Positions 1 through 9,278 of a stretch of 64,000 nt of DNA are shown here, piece after piece. Numbering within the stretch: the stretch's first letter is position 1; each line of letters starts with the position of its first letter. The notes under the pieces are model-generated. The model worked only from the letters and a program-made list of their open reading frames with translations, did not search any database and was not told the DNA's origin. The DNA is from an uncultured Jannaschia sp. GTDB taxonomy: Bacteria; Pseudomonadota; Alphaproteobacteria; Rhodobacterales; Rhodobacteraceae. The DNA lies in NCBI RefSeq assembly GCF_947494055.1, contig NZ_CANLTR010000014.1:1-64000 (forward strand), written 5' to 3'. The position numbers were made by a program, and so were the translations under genes.

Positions 1-462
1 GCAGGTTTGGACATGCCGCTCAGCTATGTCGCCGGACTCGCGATGTGAATCCCAGGCAGGCTTTGCGCAACAAGGCCACACGAATCCCGAACGCGATTTG
101 CGCAACAGAGCCATAGCACGACGGCACCCAGTGAGACGCCGCTTTCGGATTCCTGAAGACGCTCGGCCGTCGAACTATCGAAGATGGAAAAGCACGCTCG
201 AGGCGTCCTCGGCACGGTTCCGCAATCGCACAATCGCCGCCGGACGTGTTTCCGGTCAAAATTCTTCTAATCAATTTTTCCGGTTCTGCCTCTATCAGAC
301 CATAAATCTCCCAAGTTTCGACCAAGCATCGAGTCAAGAACCGTCTTGGCCAGACGGAGACGTTTTGAGTTACCGCCCGAAAGGCCATAAACGAATATAA
401 ACCGGGTCCGCGTTAATCCCTTTGGGACCTAATTTCGGATTGATCACTGAGGAATGATAGAT
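1..462. other. Non-coding stretch upstream of the pilus operon
   Basis: No gene could be supported on either strand; the open frames present have no recognisable protein features. The last 80 bases are comparatively AT-rich and probably hold the promoter and leader of the pilin gene. A GAGGA ribosome-binding site lies about 9 bases before the pilin ATG. Confidence 0.5.
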
Positions 463-621
463 ATGAAGTTTGTCAATAAATTTGCTCACAATGAAAACGG
501 TGCTACTGCAATCGAATACGGCCTGATTGCCGGCCTGATTGCTGTCGTCATCATTACCGCCGTCAGCACGATCGGCTTAGATCTGATAGCGAAGTTCACC
601 GAGATCAGTGCTGTGCTGTAA
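463..621 (+). CDS. flp: Flp/Fap-type pilin subunit
   Basis: Encodes a 52-residue prepilin, the structural subunit of the Tad (Flp) pilus used for surface adhesion. The short charged leader ends at Gly13 and is followed by ATAIEYGLIAGLIAVVIITA, the typical Flp cleavage and hydrophobic region, with Glu at +5 and Tyr at +6 of the mature pilin. Processing is expected at Gly13 by the CpaA-type peptidase at 5457-5951. The length is normal for Flp pilins. The ATG is preceded by GAGGA. The gene is first in the forward pilus block, with 70 bases before cpaF, which would allow high pilin expression relative to the assembly genes. Base composition is more AT-rich than the following genes, as is common for pilins. 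Confidence 0.95.
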   Translation: MKFVNKFAHNENGATAIEYGLIAGLIAVVIITAVSTIGLDLIAKFTEISAVL

Positions 622-691
622 CATCGGCGCAGGAAGCAGATCGGCTAGCTGAAAAGCCGGCCGACCTCCATCACTCGACAGGGATCCTACG

Positions 692-2185
692 ATGCTGCAG
701 AAATCTGCTGGATTCGGTCGCAAGAGAAGCGCGCCCGGCGACCCGCCTCAGCGCGTCCGGGCGGATCCGCTCGGCATCAGGGCCACGGCCGCAACGCCTG
801 CCGCGCCCACGCCCGTGCAGGCCTTGCCGCCAGCCATGAAACACGGCGACGCCGAAACGGATCTGTTCCGCGACATCAAGCAGCAGCTCTTCTCGGCTCT
901 CGTCGATCTCGTCGATCTGCCCGCGCTGTCGAAGCTCAAGCCCGAGGCGGCGCGGGTCGAGATCGAGGCGATCCTCGGCGAGATCGTCGCCGACCGTCAG
1001 ATCAACGTCGCCAGCAAGGACCGCGCCCGGATCATCGTGGACGTCACCAATGAGGTGCTGGGCTACGGGCCCCTGCAGCCGCTTCTGGACCGCGACGACA
1101 TCTCCGACATCATGGTCAACGGCGCCGGCCAGGTCTTCATCGAGGTGGCCGGCAAGACCCAGGAGACCGACGTCTGGTTCGACGACGACGAGCAGCTCCT
1201 CAACATCTGCCAGCGCATCGTCAGCGCCGTCGGCCGCCGGGTCGACGCAAGCTCGCCCATCTGCGACGCCCGCCTGCCCGACGGCAGTCGGGTCAACGTC
1301 ATCGTGCCGCCGCTCGCCATCGACGGGCCGACGCTGACGATCCGGAAGTTCAAGCGCGACAAGCTGACCCTCGACGACCTCGTCCGGTTCGGCTCGATCA
1401 CGCCCGAGGGCGCGACGATCCTGCGGATCATCGGCCGGGTGCGCTGCAACGTATTGATTTCCGGCGGCACCGGCTCGGGCAAGACGACGCTTTTGAACTG
1501 CATGACCGCGGCCATCGATACCGAAGAGCGGATCGTGACATGCGAGGATTCCGCCGAGTTGCAGTTGCAGCAGCCGCATGTCGTCCGCCTCGAGACCCGA
1601 CCCGCCAACCTCGAGGGCGAGGGCGAGGTCACGATGCGCGACCTCGTGAAGAACTGCCTCCGGATGCGCCCCGAGCGGATCATCGTCGGCGAGGTCCGCG
1701 GCGCGGAGGCCTTCGACCTGCTGCAGGCGATGAATACCGGCCACGACGGCTCGATGGGCACGCTCCACGCCAACAGCCCGCGCGAAGCCCTGTCACGCCT
1801 GGAATCTATGATCTCCGTGGGTGGCTTCAACCTGCCCTCGAAGACGGTGCGAGAGATGATGGTCTCGTCGATCGACATCATCGTGCAGGCCGCGCGGCTC
1901 CGCGACGGCCGCCGCGTCATCACCCATGTCACCGAGGTACTGGGCATGGAAGGCGACGTGATCACGACGCAGGATCTGTTCGTCTACGAAATTACGGGCG
2001 AGGACGACGACGGCAACATTCTCGGCCGACACCGCTCCAACGGGAACGGTCGTCCGCATTTCTGGGACCGCGCGCGGTACTACAACGAGGATGTGCGCCT
2101 TCTCAACGCGCTCGACGACGCCGAACCGCGCGAGCGCCGACGCGACATGAACGGCGATCGAGCTCAGCTCGGGATGTCCGCATGA
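692..2185 (+). CDS. cpaF: Tad pilus assembly ATPase CpaF/TadA
   Basis: A 497-residue type II/IV secretion-family ATPase that powers Flp pilus polymerisation at the cytoplasmic face of the inner membrane. The first 55 or so residues are a low-complexity Ala/Pro-rich tail. The N-terminal domain follows, then the ATPase core with Walker A GGTGSGKTT at residues 258-266, an acidic box (VTCEDSAEL, about 283-291), a Walker B region RIIVGEVRG and the His-box sequence GTLHANSPREAL. Length fits CpaF. The ATG has no strong ribosome-binding site. The stop overlaps the tadB start by 4 bases (ATGA), indicating translational coupling with the inner-membrane platform genes. Confidence 0.95.
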   Translation: MLQKSAGFGRKRSAPGDPPQRVRADPLGIRATAATPAAPTPVQALPPAMKHGDAETDLFRDIKQQLFSALVDLVDLPALSKLKPEAARVEIEAILGEIVADRQINVASKDRARIIVDVTNEVLGYGPLQPLLDRDDISDIMVNGAGQVFIEVAGKTQETDVWFDDDEQLLNICQRIVSAVGRRVDASSPICDARLPDGSRVNVIVPPLAIDGPTLTIRKFKRDKLTLDDLVRFGSITPEGATILRIIGRVRCNVLISGGTGSGKTTLLNCMTAAIDTEERIVTCEDSAELQLQQPHVVRLETRPANLEGEGEVTMRDLVKNCLRMRPERIIVGEVRGAEAFDLLQAMNTGHDGSMGTLHANSPREALSRLESMISVGGFNLPSKTVREMMVSSIDIIVQAARLRDGRRVITHVTEVLGMEGDVITTQDLFVYEITGEDDDGNILGRHRSNGNGRPHFWDRARYYNEDVRLLNALDDAEPRERRRDMNGDRAQLGMSA

Positions 2186-3162
2186 CGGCAATCGATCCCG
2201 CGCTCGTTCCAATCGTACTCGCCGGCCTGGTCGTGGTGGCCGTCTCCGGCGGTATCTGGTCCGCATTTGCCGGCCGGGTGGCGGAACGTGACCGTCGTCG
2301 CCGCCGGCTTCGCCGCCATGTTGCGACCCTCCAGGCGGACGGGACGCATTCCGGCGGGACCGAGGCGGACGTGCAGCGCGACGCGAAGGCGATCCTCGTG
2401 CGTCGCCGCGGCCGCCGCGGCCTGTCGCTCGGTCTCGTGCTCCAGCAGGCTGGCCTGAGCTGGTCGGTCTGGTCGGCGCTGCTCGTGGTGGGCGGGCTCG
2501 CTGTCCTCCTAGGAGGCGGGGCCCGGCTCGCCGGCCTGTCCCCGGTCGCGGCCGCTCTTTTCGGGGTGGCGACCGGTCCCGGCGCATTCCTATTCTTTCT
2601 CCGCGCCCGGCGCAGGCGGCGAACGACCGCCATGGAGAAGGACTTTCCGGCCGCTCTCGACATCATCGTCCGCGGCGTGAAGACGGGGCTACCGCTCAAC
2701 GACTGCCTCCGCATGGTCTCACGGGAGATCGCCGATCCGCTCGGCGCGGAATTCGCGAAGATGGTCGAGCAGCAGAGCCATGGCCTGCCCATCGCCGAGG
2801 CGGTGGATCGCCTGGCCGAGCGCGTGCCGCTGAGCGAGGCGAACTTCTTCGCCATCGTCATCGGCCTGCAGACCAAGACGGGTGGACGGCTGGCCGAGTC
2901 GCTCGACAACCTCGTCTCGGTCCTGCGCGCGCGCGTGCAGCTTCGGGCCAAGATCCGCTCGATGAGCTCGGAGGCGAAGGCCTCGGGCGCGATCATCGGC
3001 GCTCTTCCGGTGGTCGTCACCCTGCTCGTCTATGTGACCAGCCCCGCCTATATCGGGCTGCTCTTCAGCGAGGCGATCGGGAATGTCGTGCTCGTCGTCT
3101 CCGGCCTGTGGATGCTCATCGGCGTGTTCGTGATGCGCAAGATGATCGCGTTCGACTACTGA
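2182..3162 (+). CDS. tadB: Tad pilus inner-membrane platform protein TadB
   Basis: A 326-residue type II secretion F-domain protein, one of two paralogous platform subunits that interact with the CpaF ATPase. Hydrophobic segments occur near the N-terminus (about residues 6-25), in the middle (two segments, about 90-140) and at the C-terminus (two segments, about 270-325). Between them lies the cytoplasmic GspF domain with EKDFPAALDIIVRGVKTGLP. The chosen ATG overlaps the cpaF stop. The frame stays open upstream, but that part has a shadow-like composition inside cpaF. Confidence 0.93.
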   Translation: MTAIDPALVPIVLAGLVVVAVSGGIWSAFAGRVAERDRRRRRLRRHVATLQADGTHSGGTEADVQRDAKAILVRRRGRRGLSLGLVLQQAGLSWSVWSALLVVGGLAVLLGGGARLAGLSPVAAALFGVATGPGAFLFFLRARRRRRTTAMEKDFPAALDIIVRGVKTGLPLNDCLRMVSREIADPLGAEFAKMVEQQSHGLPIAEAVDRLAERVPLSEANFFAIVIGLQTKTGGRLAESLDNLVSVLRARVQLRAKIRSMSSEAKASGAIIGALPVVVTLLVYVTSPAYIGLLFSEAIGNVVLVVSGLWMLIGVFVMRKMIAFDY

Positions 3163-3173
3163 GGGCCGGGCAG

Positions 3174-4154
3174 ATGGGTTTCCTTGATATCGTCCATGCC
3201 GTCCTCGACGACCCGACGCGACTTGCGCCGTTCGTGGCCGCGATCTCGGCGGCCGCGACGGTGACGGCCCTGTCCTGGCCGTTGCTCGACGCACAGGCCC
3301 GGAGGCAACGGATGGCGCGCGCCTCGGGCGTCGAGCAGCGCCTCCGCGACCGGTCCGCCGCCGCCCGGAACGCAAGTTCCGATGCCATCGTCAGCTTGCG
3401 GCACGCCGCGCCGAAGCGGCTCTACGCCGCGATCGTCGAGCGTTTCAACCTGGGCAAGCTCATCCAGAACCCGCAGACGAAGGCGTTGATCTACCAAGCC
3501 GGCTACCGGGGTCCCGCCGCCGCGATCAAGGTCACCGCGATGCGGGTTCTGGTCGGTCTGAGCTTCGGGGCGTTCGCGCTGTTCTACGGCACTTTCGTCC
3601 TGGGCCTCGCGCTGCCTCTCCGCGTCCTCCTCGTCGCCGTGGCCGCATTCGCGGGCTGGTACGGGCCAATCGTGCTTCTGAAGAACCGCCTGCAGAAGCG
3701 ACGCGCGGAGGTGCGGCGAAACTGGCCCGACGCGATGGACCTGCTTCTCATCTGCGTGGAATCGGGAATGTCGATCGAGGCCGGGTTCCGGAAGGTCGCC
3801 GAGGAGATCAGCGTGCAGAGCGTCGTGTTGAGCGAGGAACTTTCGCTCACCACGGCCGAACTCGCCTACCTGCCGGACCGGCACGCGGCCTACCGGCGCC
3901 TTGCTTTCCGGACGGACGTCGAGGAGGTGCGCTCGGTCGTCACCAGCCTGATCCAGTCGGAGAAATACGGCACACCCGTCGGCCAGGCCCTGCGCGTGCT
4001 CTCGCGGGAGAGCCGGGACCTGCGGATGGCAGCTGCGGAGAAGAAGGCCGCGGCCCTGCCGCCGAAACTCACCGTGCCGATGATCCTGTTCTTCCTCCCC
4101 GTTCTCTTCGGCGTGATCATGACGCCGGCGATCATCCAGATCATGCAGAACTGA
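3174..4154 (+). CDS. tadC: Tad pilus inner-membrane platform protein TadC
   Basis: A 326-residue GspF-domain membrane protein, the partner of TadB. A hydrophobic N-terminal segment is followed by a basic stretch. A central pair of membrane segments (about residues 115-165) precedes the F-domain signature RRNWPDAMDLLLICVESGMS, and a C-terminal hydrophobic segment follows (LTVPMILFFLPVLFGVIMTP). The start is the ATG 11 bases after the tadB stop, preceded by GAGGGCCGGG. The stop codon overlaps the next ATG by one base. Confidence 0.93.
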   Translation: MGFLDIVHAVLDDPTRLAPFVAAISAAATVTALSWPLLDAQARRQRMARASGVEQRLRDRSAAARNASSDAIVSLRHAAPKRLYAAIVERFNLGKLIQNPQTKALIYQAGYRGPAAAIKVTAMRVLVGLSFGAFALFYGTFVLGLALPLRVLLVAVAAFAGWYGPIVLLKNRLQKRRAEVRRNWPDAMDLLLICVESGMSIEAGFRKVAEEISVQSVVLSEELSLTTAELAYLPDRHAAYRRLAFRTDVEEVRSVVTSLIQSEKYGTPVGQALRVLSRESRDLRMAAAEKKAAALPPKLTVPMILFFLPVLFGVIMTPAIIQIMQN

Positions 4155-5446
4155 TGGCCCAGGGTTCGCGCAGACTTGGCCCGCGCCGCTTCGGCCGCTT
4201 CCTCGCGGAGACACGGGGCACTGTCGCCGTCATGACGGCCCTGACCTTCCCCGTCCTGATCGGCGGAATGGCCCTCGGGACCGAGGCCAGCTACTGGTAT
4301 CTGAGCCAACGCAAGCTTCAGCAAGCCAGCGACCTCGCGGCCTATGCTGCCGCCGTGCAGGTGCGCTCGGGGCGCGGCCGGGCGGACATGGAGGCGGCCG
4401 CTTCCGACATCGCGGTGGCGAGCGCCTTCCGTCGCGGCGAGGACAGGATCACCGTCGCGAATCCGCCCGGGAGCGGCGGCCTGTCCGGCGATCCGATGGC
4501 CGTCGAGGTCGTCGTCGACCGTCAGCAGATCCGCTTCTTCAGCCTGATCTACGATACCGAGCCCGTCGCTATCTCGGCGCGCGCGGTGGCGCGGGTGCAA
4601 GGCGGCGGCGATGCCTGCCTGCTCGCGCTCGATCCGATCGCCCCGGGCGCGATCACCGTAAGCGGGTCGTCGGTCGTGGTCTTCGAGGGCTGCGACGTCG
4701 CGGCCAACTCGAATGCCGACAACGCCTTCCTGATGTCGGGGGGCAAGGTCGAGCTGACCGCGGGCTGCGTCCACAGCGTCGGCGGCGTCAGCGCCACCAG
4801 CAGCCTGAACCTGACCGCCTGCGCCGCCCCCAACGAGCAATCGGCGGTCATCCGGGATCCATACTCGGACCTGGCCACGCCCCTGAACGTCGGGACCTGT
4901 GCCCCGAGCCGCGTCGGCCGCAACAACGCGACGACGACCGAGACCCCATACGAGACCCATCCTCTGGGCATGCCGGTGCGCCGGTATTGCGGCGGGCTCG
5001 AGATCCGCGGCGACGTCACATTCGATGCCGGTCTGTACATCGTCGACGGCGGACCGCTCCGCATCAACGCCTCGACCCTGGTGAAGGGCGACGGCGTCAC
5101 GTTCTTCCTGACGAACGGCGCCACACTCGCGATCAACGGCGGCGCCGATCTCGAACTCACGGCGCCGGGGACCGGGCCGCTCGCCGGCATCCTGTTCTTC
5201 GGGGACCGGGCCGATACCGGCCTGAGCCACTCCGTCAACGGCACCGCGGGCTCGACGCTGAACGGCGCCGTTTACCTCCCATCAAGCGACCTGGACTACA
5301 GCGGAAACTTCAGCGGGACGTACGGATGCACGCAGGTCGTCGTCCGCCGCGTCACGTTCACCGGGAACTCGGCGCTCAACGTCGATTGCTCTGCGGCCGG
5401 AACCCGCCGCATCCCCGTGAGCGAGACGATCGCGCTGGTGGAATAG
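4154..5446 (+). CDS. TadG-like pilus-associated protein with a long beta-rich C-terminal part
   Basis: A 430-residue protein with one N-terminal TadE/TadG-type segment (about residues 22-50: GTVAVMTALTFPVLIGGMAL). It is followed by the helical stretch ASYWYLSQRKLQQASDLAAY that is typical of these minor pseudopilin-like proteins. The remaining 350 residues are Gly/Thr/Asn-rich and predicted extracytoplasmic, with four or more cysteine-containing repeats and short beta-like units resembling a beta-helix. In known Tad loci such proteins are envelope-exposed accessory components. The one-base overlap with tadC supports the start. The C-terminal domain was not assigned to a named family. Confidence 0.8.
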   Translation: MAQGSRRLGPRRFGRFLAETRGTVAVMTALTFPVLIGGMALGTEASYWYLSQRKLQQASDLAAYAAAVQVRSGRGRADMEAAASDIAVASAFRRGEDRITVANPPGSGGLSGDPMAVEVVVDRQQIRFFSLIYDTEPVAISARAVARVQGGGDACLLALDPIAPGAITVSGSSVVVFEGCDVAANSNADNAFLMSGGKVELTAGCVHSVGGVSATSSLNLTACAAPNEQSAVIRDPYSDLATPLNVGTCAPSRVGRNNATTTETPYETHPLGMPVRRYCGGLEIRGDVTFDAGLYIVDGGPLRINASTLVKGDGVTFFLTNGATLAINGGADLELTAPGTGPLAGILFFGDRADTGLSHSVNGTAGSTLNGAVYLPSSDLDYSGNFSGTYGCTQVVVRRVTFTGNSALNVDCSAAGTRRIPVSETIALVE

Positions 5447-5456
5447 GGAGCGCGCG

Positions 5457-5951
5457 ATGACCGGACCATATCTTTACGCGGCGATCTTCATGGGGTTCCT
5501 CCTCCTCGCCGCTCGCAGCGATGCCACCGACCTGCGCATCCCGAACCGGCTTGTGCTCGTCATGGCGTTGGCAGCGCCGCCGGTCGGCTGGCTGCTCGGA
5601 CTCGACTTCCCCGTACTCTCCGCCGTCATCACCGGCGCGGCGACGCTCGCCGTCACCTGGGCGATGTTCGAGATGGGCTGGCTCGGGGGCGGTGACGCCA
5701 AGCTCGCTGCCGCCACGGCCCTCTGGATCGGACCGGCGGGGATGACGGTCTTCGTCATCGCCACGGCGCTCTTCGGCGCGATCCTCGCGGTGGCATTGCT
5801 GTGCTTGAGCCGGTGGGAACTGGGGCGGGGCGCGTTCGGCGCACGCTGGCAGGCCCGGCTGACGGCCGAGGCCATCTCCGTTCCCTACGCCTTGGCGATG
5901 GCCCCCGGAGGCGCCGTGGCGATGTCCGCCCTTCTGCCGTCCCTGACCTGA
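5457..5951 (+). CDS. cpaA: Prepilin peptidase CpaA/TadV
   Basis: A 164-residue integral membrane aspartyl protease that removes the leader from the Flp prepilin and TadE-like pseudopilins. The two catalytic regions are visible: Asp in ARSDATDLRIPNRL near residues 21-27, and the GxGD-type motif GGGDAKL near residue 80. About five hydrophobic segments are present. The protein is short because, like other TadV enzymes, it lacks the N-methylase domain of PilD. The ATG is preceded by GGGAG. Confidence 0.92.
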   Translation: MTGPYLYAAIFMGFLLLAARSDATDLRIPNRLVLVMALAAPPVGWLLGLDFPVLSAVITGAATLAVTWAMFEMGWLGGGDAKLAAATALWIGPAGMTVFVIATALFGAILAVALLCLSRWELGRGAFGARWQARLTAEAISVPYALAMAPGGAVAMSALLPSLT

Positions 5952-5963
5952 GGAGAGACCGGA

Positions 5964-6881
5964 ATGATACGTCTCATCGTCGTCCTGATCGCGCTCCTCG
6001 CCGGGGGCAGTGCCGGCTGGCTCGCGCTCGAGGCCACCTGGCGGGAGCCGCCCGCGCCGGAAACCATCGTCGTCGAGGCGCCGATGGTCGACGTCCTGAC
6101 GCCGCGGCGCGACCTCATGCGGGGCGGGCGGCTCGACGCCTCCCTTCTTGAATGGGTGCCCTGGCCCGAGCACCGCGTCTCTGCGGGAATGATCCTGAAG
6201 GCGGAGCAGCCCGACGCCGTGCCGGAGCTCACCGGCCGCGTCCTGCGCTCCAACCTCTACGCGGGCGAACCGCTCCGTTCGCAGCACCTGTCGGAGAATG
6301 CGGGCGGGTTCCTCTCCATGGTCCTGAGCCCCGGCATGCGAGGGGTCGGGGTGCAGATCAGCGACGACAAGACAGCCGGCGGCTTCGTGCTGCCCAACGA
6401 CCGTGTGGACGTCCTCCATACCGTCGTACGCGACGTCGACCGTGACGGGGCAGCAACGGGGACCACCCGTACGATCCTGACCAACGTCCGCGTTCTCGCA
6501 ATCGGGCAGAAGAGCTTCGACGAAGGCGCCCTCGTGGAAGGGATGGCGGTTGAGGGCGCCAATAGCGGCGAGCAGTCCACGCTGACTGGAAGCACCGCGA
6601 CGCTGGAGCTCACCGCGGAGCAGGCGGAAATCCTGATGGCCGCGGCCGCATCGGGACAGATTGCGCTCGCCCTGCGGGCCGCCGACGATTTCGGGCTGAG
6701 CGGGATCGGCGATCTGGCCATGCTCGAGGGCGCAGCACCCGATCGGCCGGACGTCGGGCCGGCGGACCCGGAGGCGGCCGCCGAGATCGCCAACGCCGAG
6801 ACAGGCCAGCGCGAGGTGACCATCATCGCCGCCGGCATTTCCTCGATTGTGCGCCTGTCTGCCACGCGTGACCTGCCATGA
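5964..6881 (+). CDS. cpaB: Flp pilus assembly protein CpaB/RcpC
   Basis: A 305-residue periplasmic, membrane-anchored protein that works with the outer-membrane secretin. An N-terminal membrane anchor (residues 1-22) is followed by an SAF-type domain (about 35-110, including RGGRLDASLLEWVPWP) and an RcpC-like C-terminal domain. The start has a good GAGGAGAG ribosome-binding site. The stop overlaps the cpaE start by 4 bases. Its usual partner cpaC is not adjacent here but lies in the opposing operon. Confidence 0.9.
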   Translation: MIRLIVVLIALLAGGSAGWLALEATWREPPAPETIVVEAPMVDVLTPRRDLMRGGRLDASLLEWVPWPEHRVSAGMILKAEQPDAVPELTGRVLRSNLYAGEPLRSQHLSENAGGFLSMVLSPGMRGVGVQISDDKTAGGFVLPNDRVDVLHTVVRDVDRDGAATGTTRTILTNVRVLAIGQKSFDEGALVEGMAVEGANSGEQSTLTGSTATLELTAEQAEILMAAAASGQIALALRAADDFGLSGIGDLAMLEGAAPDRPDVGPADPEAAAEIANAETGQREVTIIAAGISSIVRLSATRDLP

Positions 6882-8197
6882 CCGGCATCCCGGCGACCCG
6901 ACCCTTCGAGACGGAGGACGCGGTCCACGCGTCAGAGTCTTCGCCGCGCGACGCTGCGCCAAGCCGAACCGACACGGAGTTCGGTCACGGCCCGCGACAG
7001 ATGCTTCCGCGCATTCGGATCGACGTCTTCGTCGGTTCCGGCGAGCTTGGCACGGTCGCCGATCACGTGGCCCGGGACCGGCGAGCCGTTCGTACCCAGA
7101 TCGAGGTCCATCAGGGCGGTTTCCAGGAAGCTATCGCGCGGTACCGGGATCATTCGCCTCCGAACCTGATCGTCGTCGAGGATCACGGCGCGCCGGACAC
7201 GCTCGAATGGAACATCGAAGCGCTGGCGGAGTGCTGTCCGCCCACCACGCATCTCATCGTGATCGGCTCACGTAACGATATTGCGCTATATCGCCGTCTC
7301 ACGCAGATCGGCGTGAGCGACTATCTCGTACAGCCGATCCGTCCGCTCGATTTGCTGGATTCTATCGTCTCGATCTTCGGCGAAGCCGAGGACAAGGAAC
7401 TCGGTCTCGTTCTGGCTTTCGTCGGGACCCGTGGCGGATCCGGCGCTTCCACGATCGCCCACAACGTGGCCGCGACGATTGGAAAGTCCCTGCACGCGAC
7501 GACGCTGCTCATCGATGCCGACCTCTTCGGGACCGCGGCACTGCAGTTCGACTTCACCAAACCACAGGGCTTCCTCGACGCCATCCGGGAAGGCGAGAAC
7601 CTCGACAAGGAGATGCTCGACCGCCTGATCCATTGGCGAGACAAACAGCTTGGAATATTGGCGGCGCCCGACAGGCCCGACGGCAATCTGACGCCAGATA
7701 CCGCCTCGCTACGCCATCTCGTCGAGCAGGCTCGGCGCCTCACGCAATTCGTTATCCTCGACCTGCCGCATGGCTGGACGCCGTGGATCGCCGAAGCGTT
7801 GTCGGCGTCGGACCGCATCGCCCTTGTCGCCACACCGGACCTGCCCTCGCTCCGCAATTGTCGAGCGCTGACCGACATGATCCGCAAGCTTCGCCCGAAC
7901 GACGCGCCGCCGGAGATCGTCCTCAACCGGATGCCGACCCGGGGCAAGCCACCTGTCTCGGCCGCGGATTACGAGCGCATCCTGGGTCGACGCATGGCTG
8001 CCGTGATCCCGTACGACGCGGCGACCGCCGAGGCGGAGATGTCTGGCCGCGTGCTGGTCGAGGATACGCCGAGATCGGCGACGGCGGCGGCGCTTGGCGC
8101 GTTCGCGAAACAGATGGCCGGACGCGACGAGACCACCGGGCGGAAAGCCGCGCCGAAGGGTTTGTTCAAACGCCTACTTGGCAGGGCGGCCGGATGA
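6878..8197 (+). CDS. cpaE: Pilus localisation ATPase CpaE/TadZ
   Basis: A 439-residue protein thought to position the Tad machine at the cell pole. After a disordered N-terminus of about 45 residues comes an atypical receiver-like domain (about 48-165), then a MinD/ParA-type ATPase. The deviant Walker A region reads GTRGGSGASTIAHN, and the later motifs LLIDADLFG and FVILDLPHG are present. The Walker A lacks the usual GKS/GKT lysine, as is common in TadZ proteins, so ATP turnover may be weak or absent. The gene overlaps both neighbours by 4 bases. Confidence 0.92.
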   Translation: MTGIPATRPFETEDAVHASESSPRDAAPSRTDTEFGHGPRQMLPRIRIDVFVGSGELGTVADHVARDRRAVRTQIEVHQGGFQEAIARYRDHSPPNLIVVEDHGAPDTLEWNIEALAECCPPTTHLIVIGSRNDIALYRRLTQIGVSDYLVQPIRPLDLLDSIVSIFGEAEDKELGLVLAFVGTRGGSGASTIAHNVAATIGKSLHATTLLIDADLFGTAALQFDFTKPQGFLDAIREGENLDKEMLDRLIHWRDKQLGILAAPDRPDGNLTPDTASLRHLVEQARRLTQFVILDLPHGWTPWIAEALSASDRIALVATPDLPSLRNCRALTDMIRKLRPNDAPPEIVLNRMPTRGKPPVSAADYERILGRRMAAVIPYDAATAEAEMSGRVLVEDTPRSATAAALGAFAKQMAGRDETTGRKAAPKGLFKRLLGRAAG

Positions 8198-8622
8198 TCC
8201 GCCGACGTCGCGATCCGGCCGCTGGAAGCGCGGCCATCGAATTCGCGATCATCGCACCGGTGCTGATCCTTGCGGTGCTGTCGACGGCCGACATTGGACT
8301 GGCGATACACGAATCCTTTGAAATTGACCAAGCCCTGCGGAACGGCGCGGAGGCCGCGCTGTCCGACCCCGGAACCGTACGTGTCGAGACGATCCTTGGC
8401 GCTGTCGATCGAACTGGGGGTGGGCAAGCCGAAACGACGTGGTCGGTCTCTCGCTTCTGTGCCTGCCCCGAAATGCCGGAGGTGGTGGCCATCTGTTCCA
8501 CCACCTGTAGCACCCAGCGACCCACTGCCATCTTCTACCGGATCGACGGCATGCGCGCCTATTCCGGCATTCTCTTGCCGGATCGTGACCTGACTCGCTC
8601 TGCCTCAGTCCAGATTCGATGA
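8194..8622 (+). CDS. TadE-like pseudopilin
   Basis: A 142-residue minor pseudopilin-like protein. The N-terminus carries the TadE signature GSAAIEFAIIAPVLILAVL at about residues 11-29: a processing Gly, Glu at +5 and a single membrane helix. The C-terminal part holds five cysteines (CACPEMP and CSTTC), suggesting disulphides in the periplasm. The ATG overlaps the cpaE stop (ATGA) and the gene ends 4 bases into the next TadE-like gene. The frame is open far upstream inside cpaE, but nothing there supports an earlier start. Confidence 0.88.
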   Translation: MIRRRRDPAAGSAAIEFAIIAPVLILAVLSTADIGLAIHESFEIDQALRNGAEAALSDPGTVRVETILGAVDRTGGGQAETTWSVSRFCACPEMPEVVAICSTTCSTQRPTAIFYRIDGMRAYSGILLPDRDLTRSASVQIR

Positions 8623-9023
8623 CGGGACTTCGGCGGCTTCTGTCTGATCGACGCGGTGCCACAGCGCTCGAGTTCGCCCTTCTCGGCCTACCATTTGTCG
8701 CCCTGCTGCTGGGAATTCTGGAGTTCGGTCGGGGCCTCTACATCCGAAATTCACTCGATGCCGCCGCCGATCAGGCCCAAAGAGCCGTTCTGATTGATCC
8801 ACTCATCGACGTGCTCGAACTGGAACAAACCGTTCGAACAGCTTTTGGCACATGGCCTTCAGACAATCTGACCGTCGACTATTCTGTCGAAACGATCTCG
8901 GGAATTACATATCAGCTTGTTTCCCTTGATTACTCGATGCGGCTTCTACTTCCGGTGCCACTTGGTCGCTCCATTACGATCGCTTCTTCCCGCCGAATTG
9001 CGACTGCAAATCAAAACCGATAG
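8619..9023 (+). CDS. tadE: TadE-like pseudopilin
   Basis: A 134-residue pseudopilin-like protein, last gene of the forward pilus block. The TadE signature GATALEFALLGLPFVALLLG starts at about residue 13, with a basic leader before the cleavage Gly. The helix continues into GILEFGRGLYIRNSLDAAAD, typical of TadE/TadF. It has no cysteine cluster, unlike the preceding paralogue. The start overlaps the upstream stop. Base composition drops sharply at its 3' end into an AT-rich stretch. Confidence 0.88.
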   Translation: MTGLRRLLSDRRGATALEFALLGLPFVALLLGILEFGRGLYIRNSLDAAADQAQRAVLIDPLIDVLELEQTVRTAFGTWPSDNLTVDYSVETISGITYQLVSLDYSMRLLLPVPLGRSITIASSRRIATANQNR

Positions 9024-9278
9024 TAGAACCAAGTATAATTTACCCTATGCGGACTATAATTCCGAATCTCTTCCGCCAAACCTAGAAAGTTTCCTAGTAT
9101 TTTGCCGATGTAATATCTAAAGAATAGATTTTAAGGTGAGGGCCAACTCAAACCCGCCTTCTGCTGAGTGTAAACGGTGCTCCGTTCGTCCTGTGTATGC
9201 GGCGTATGATCACCACCGGCGTGTAGGATGCATCGGATTCCCAAACCGCTGTTGAGAAGGCGCTTCAATAACGGCCGA

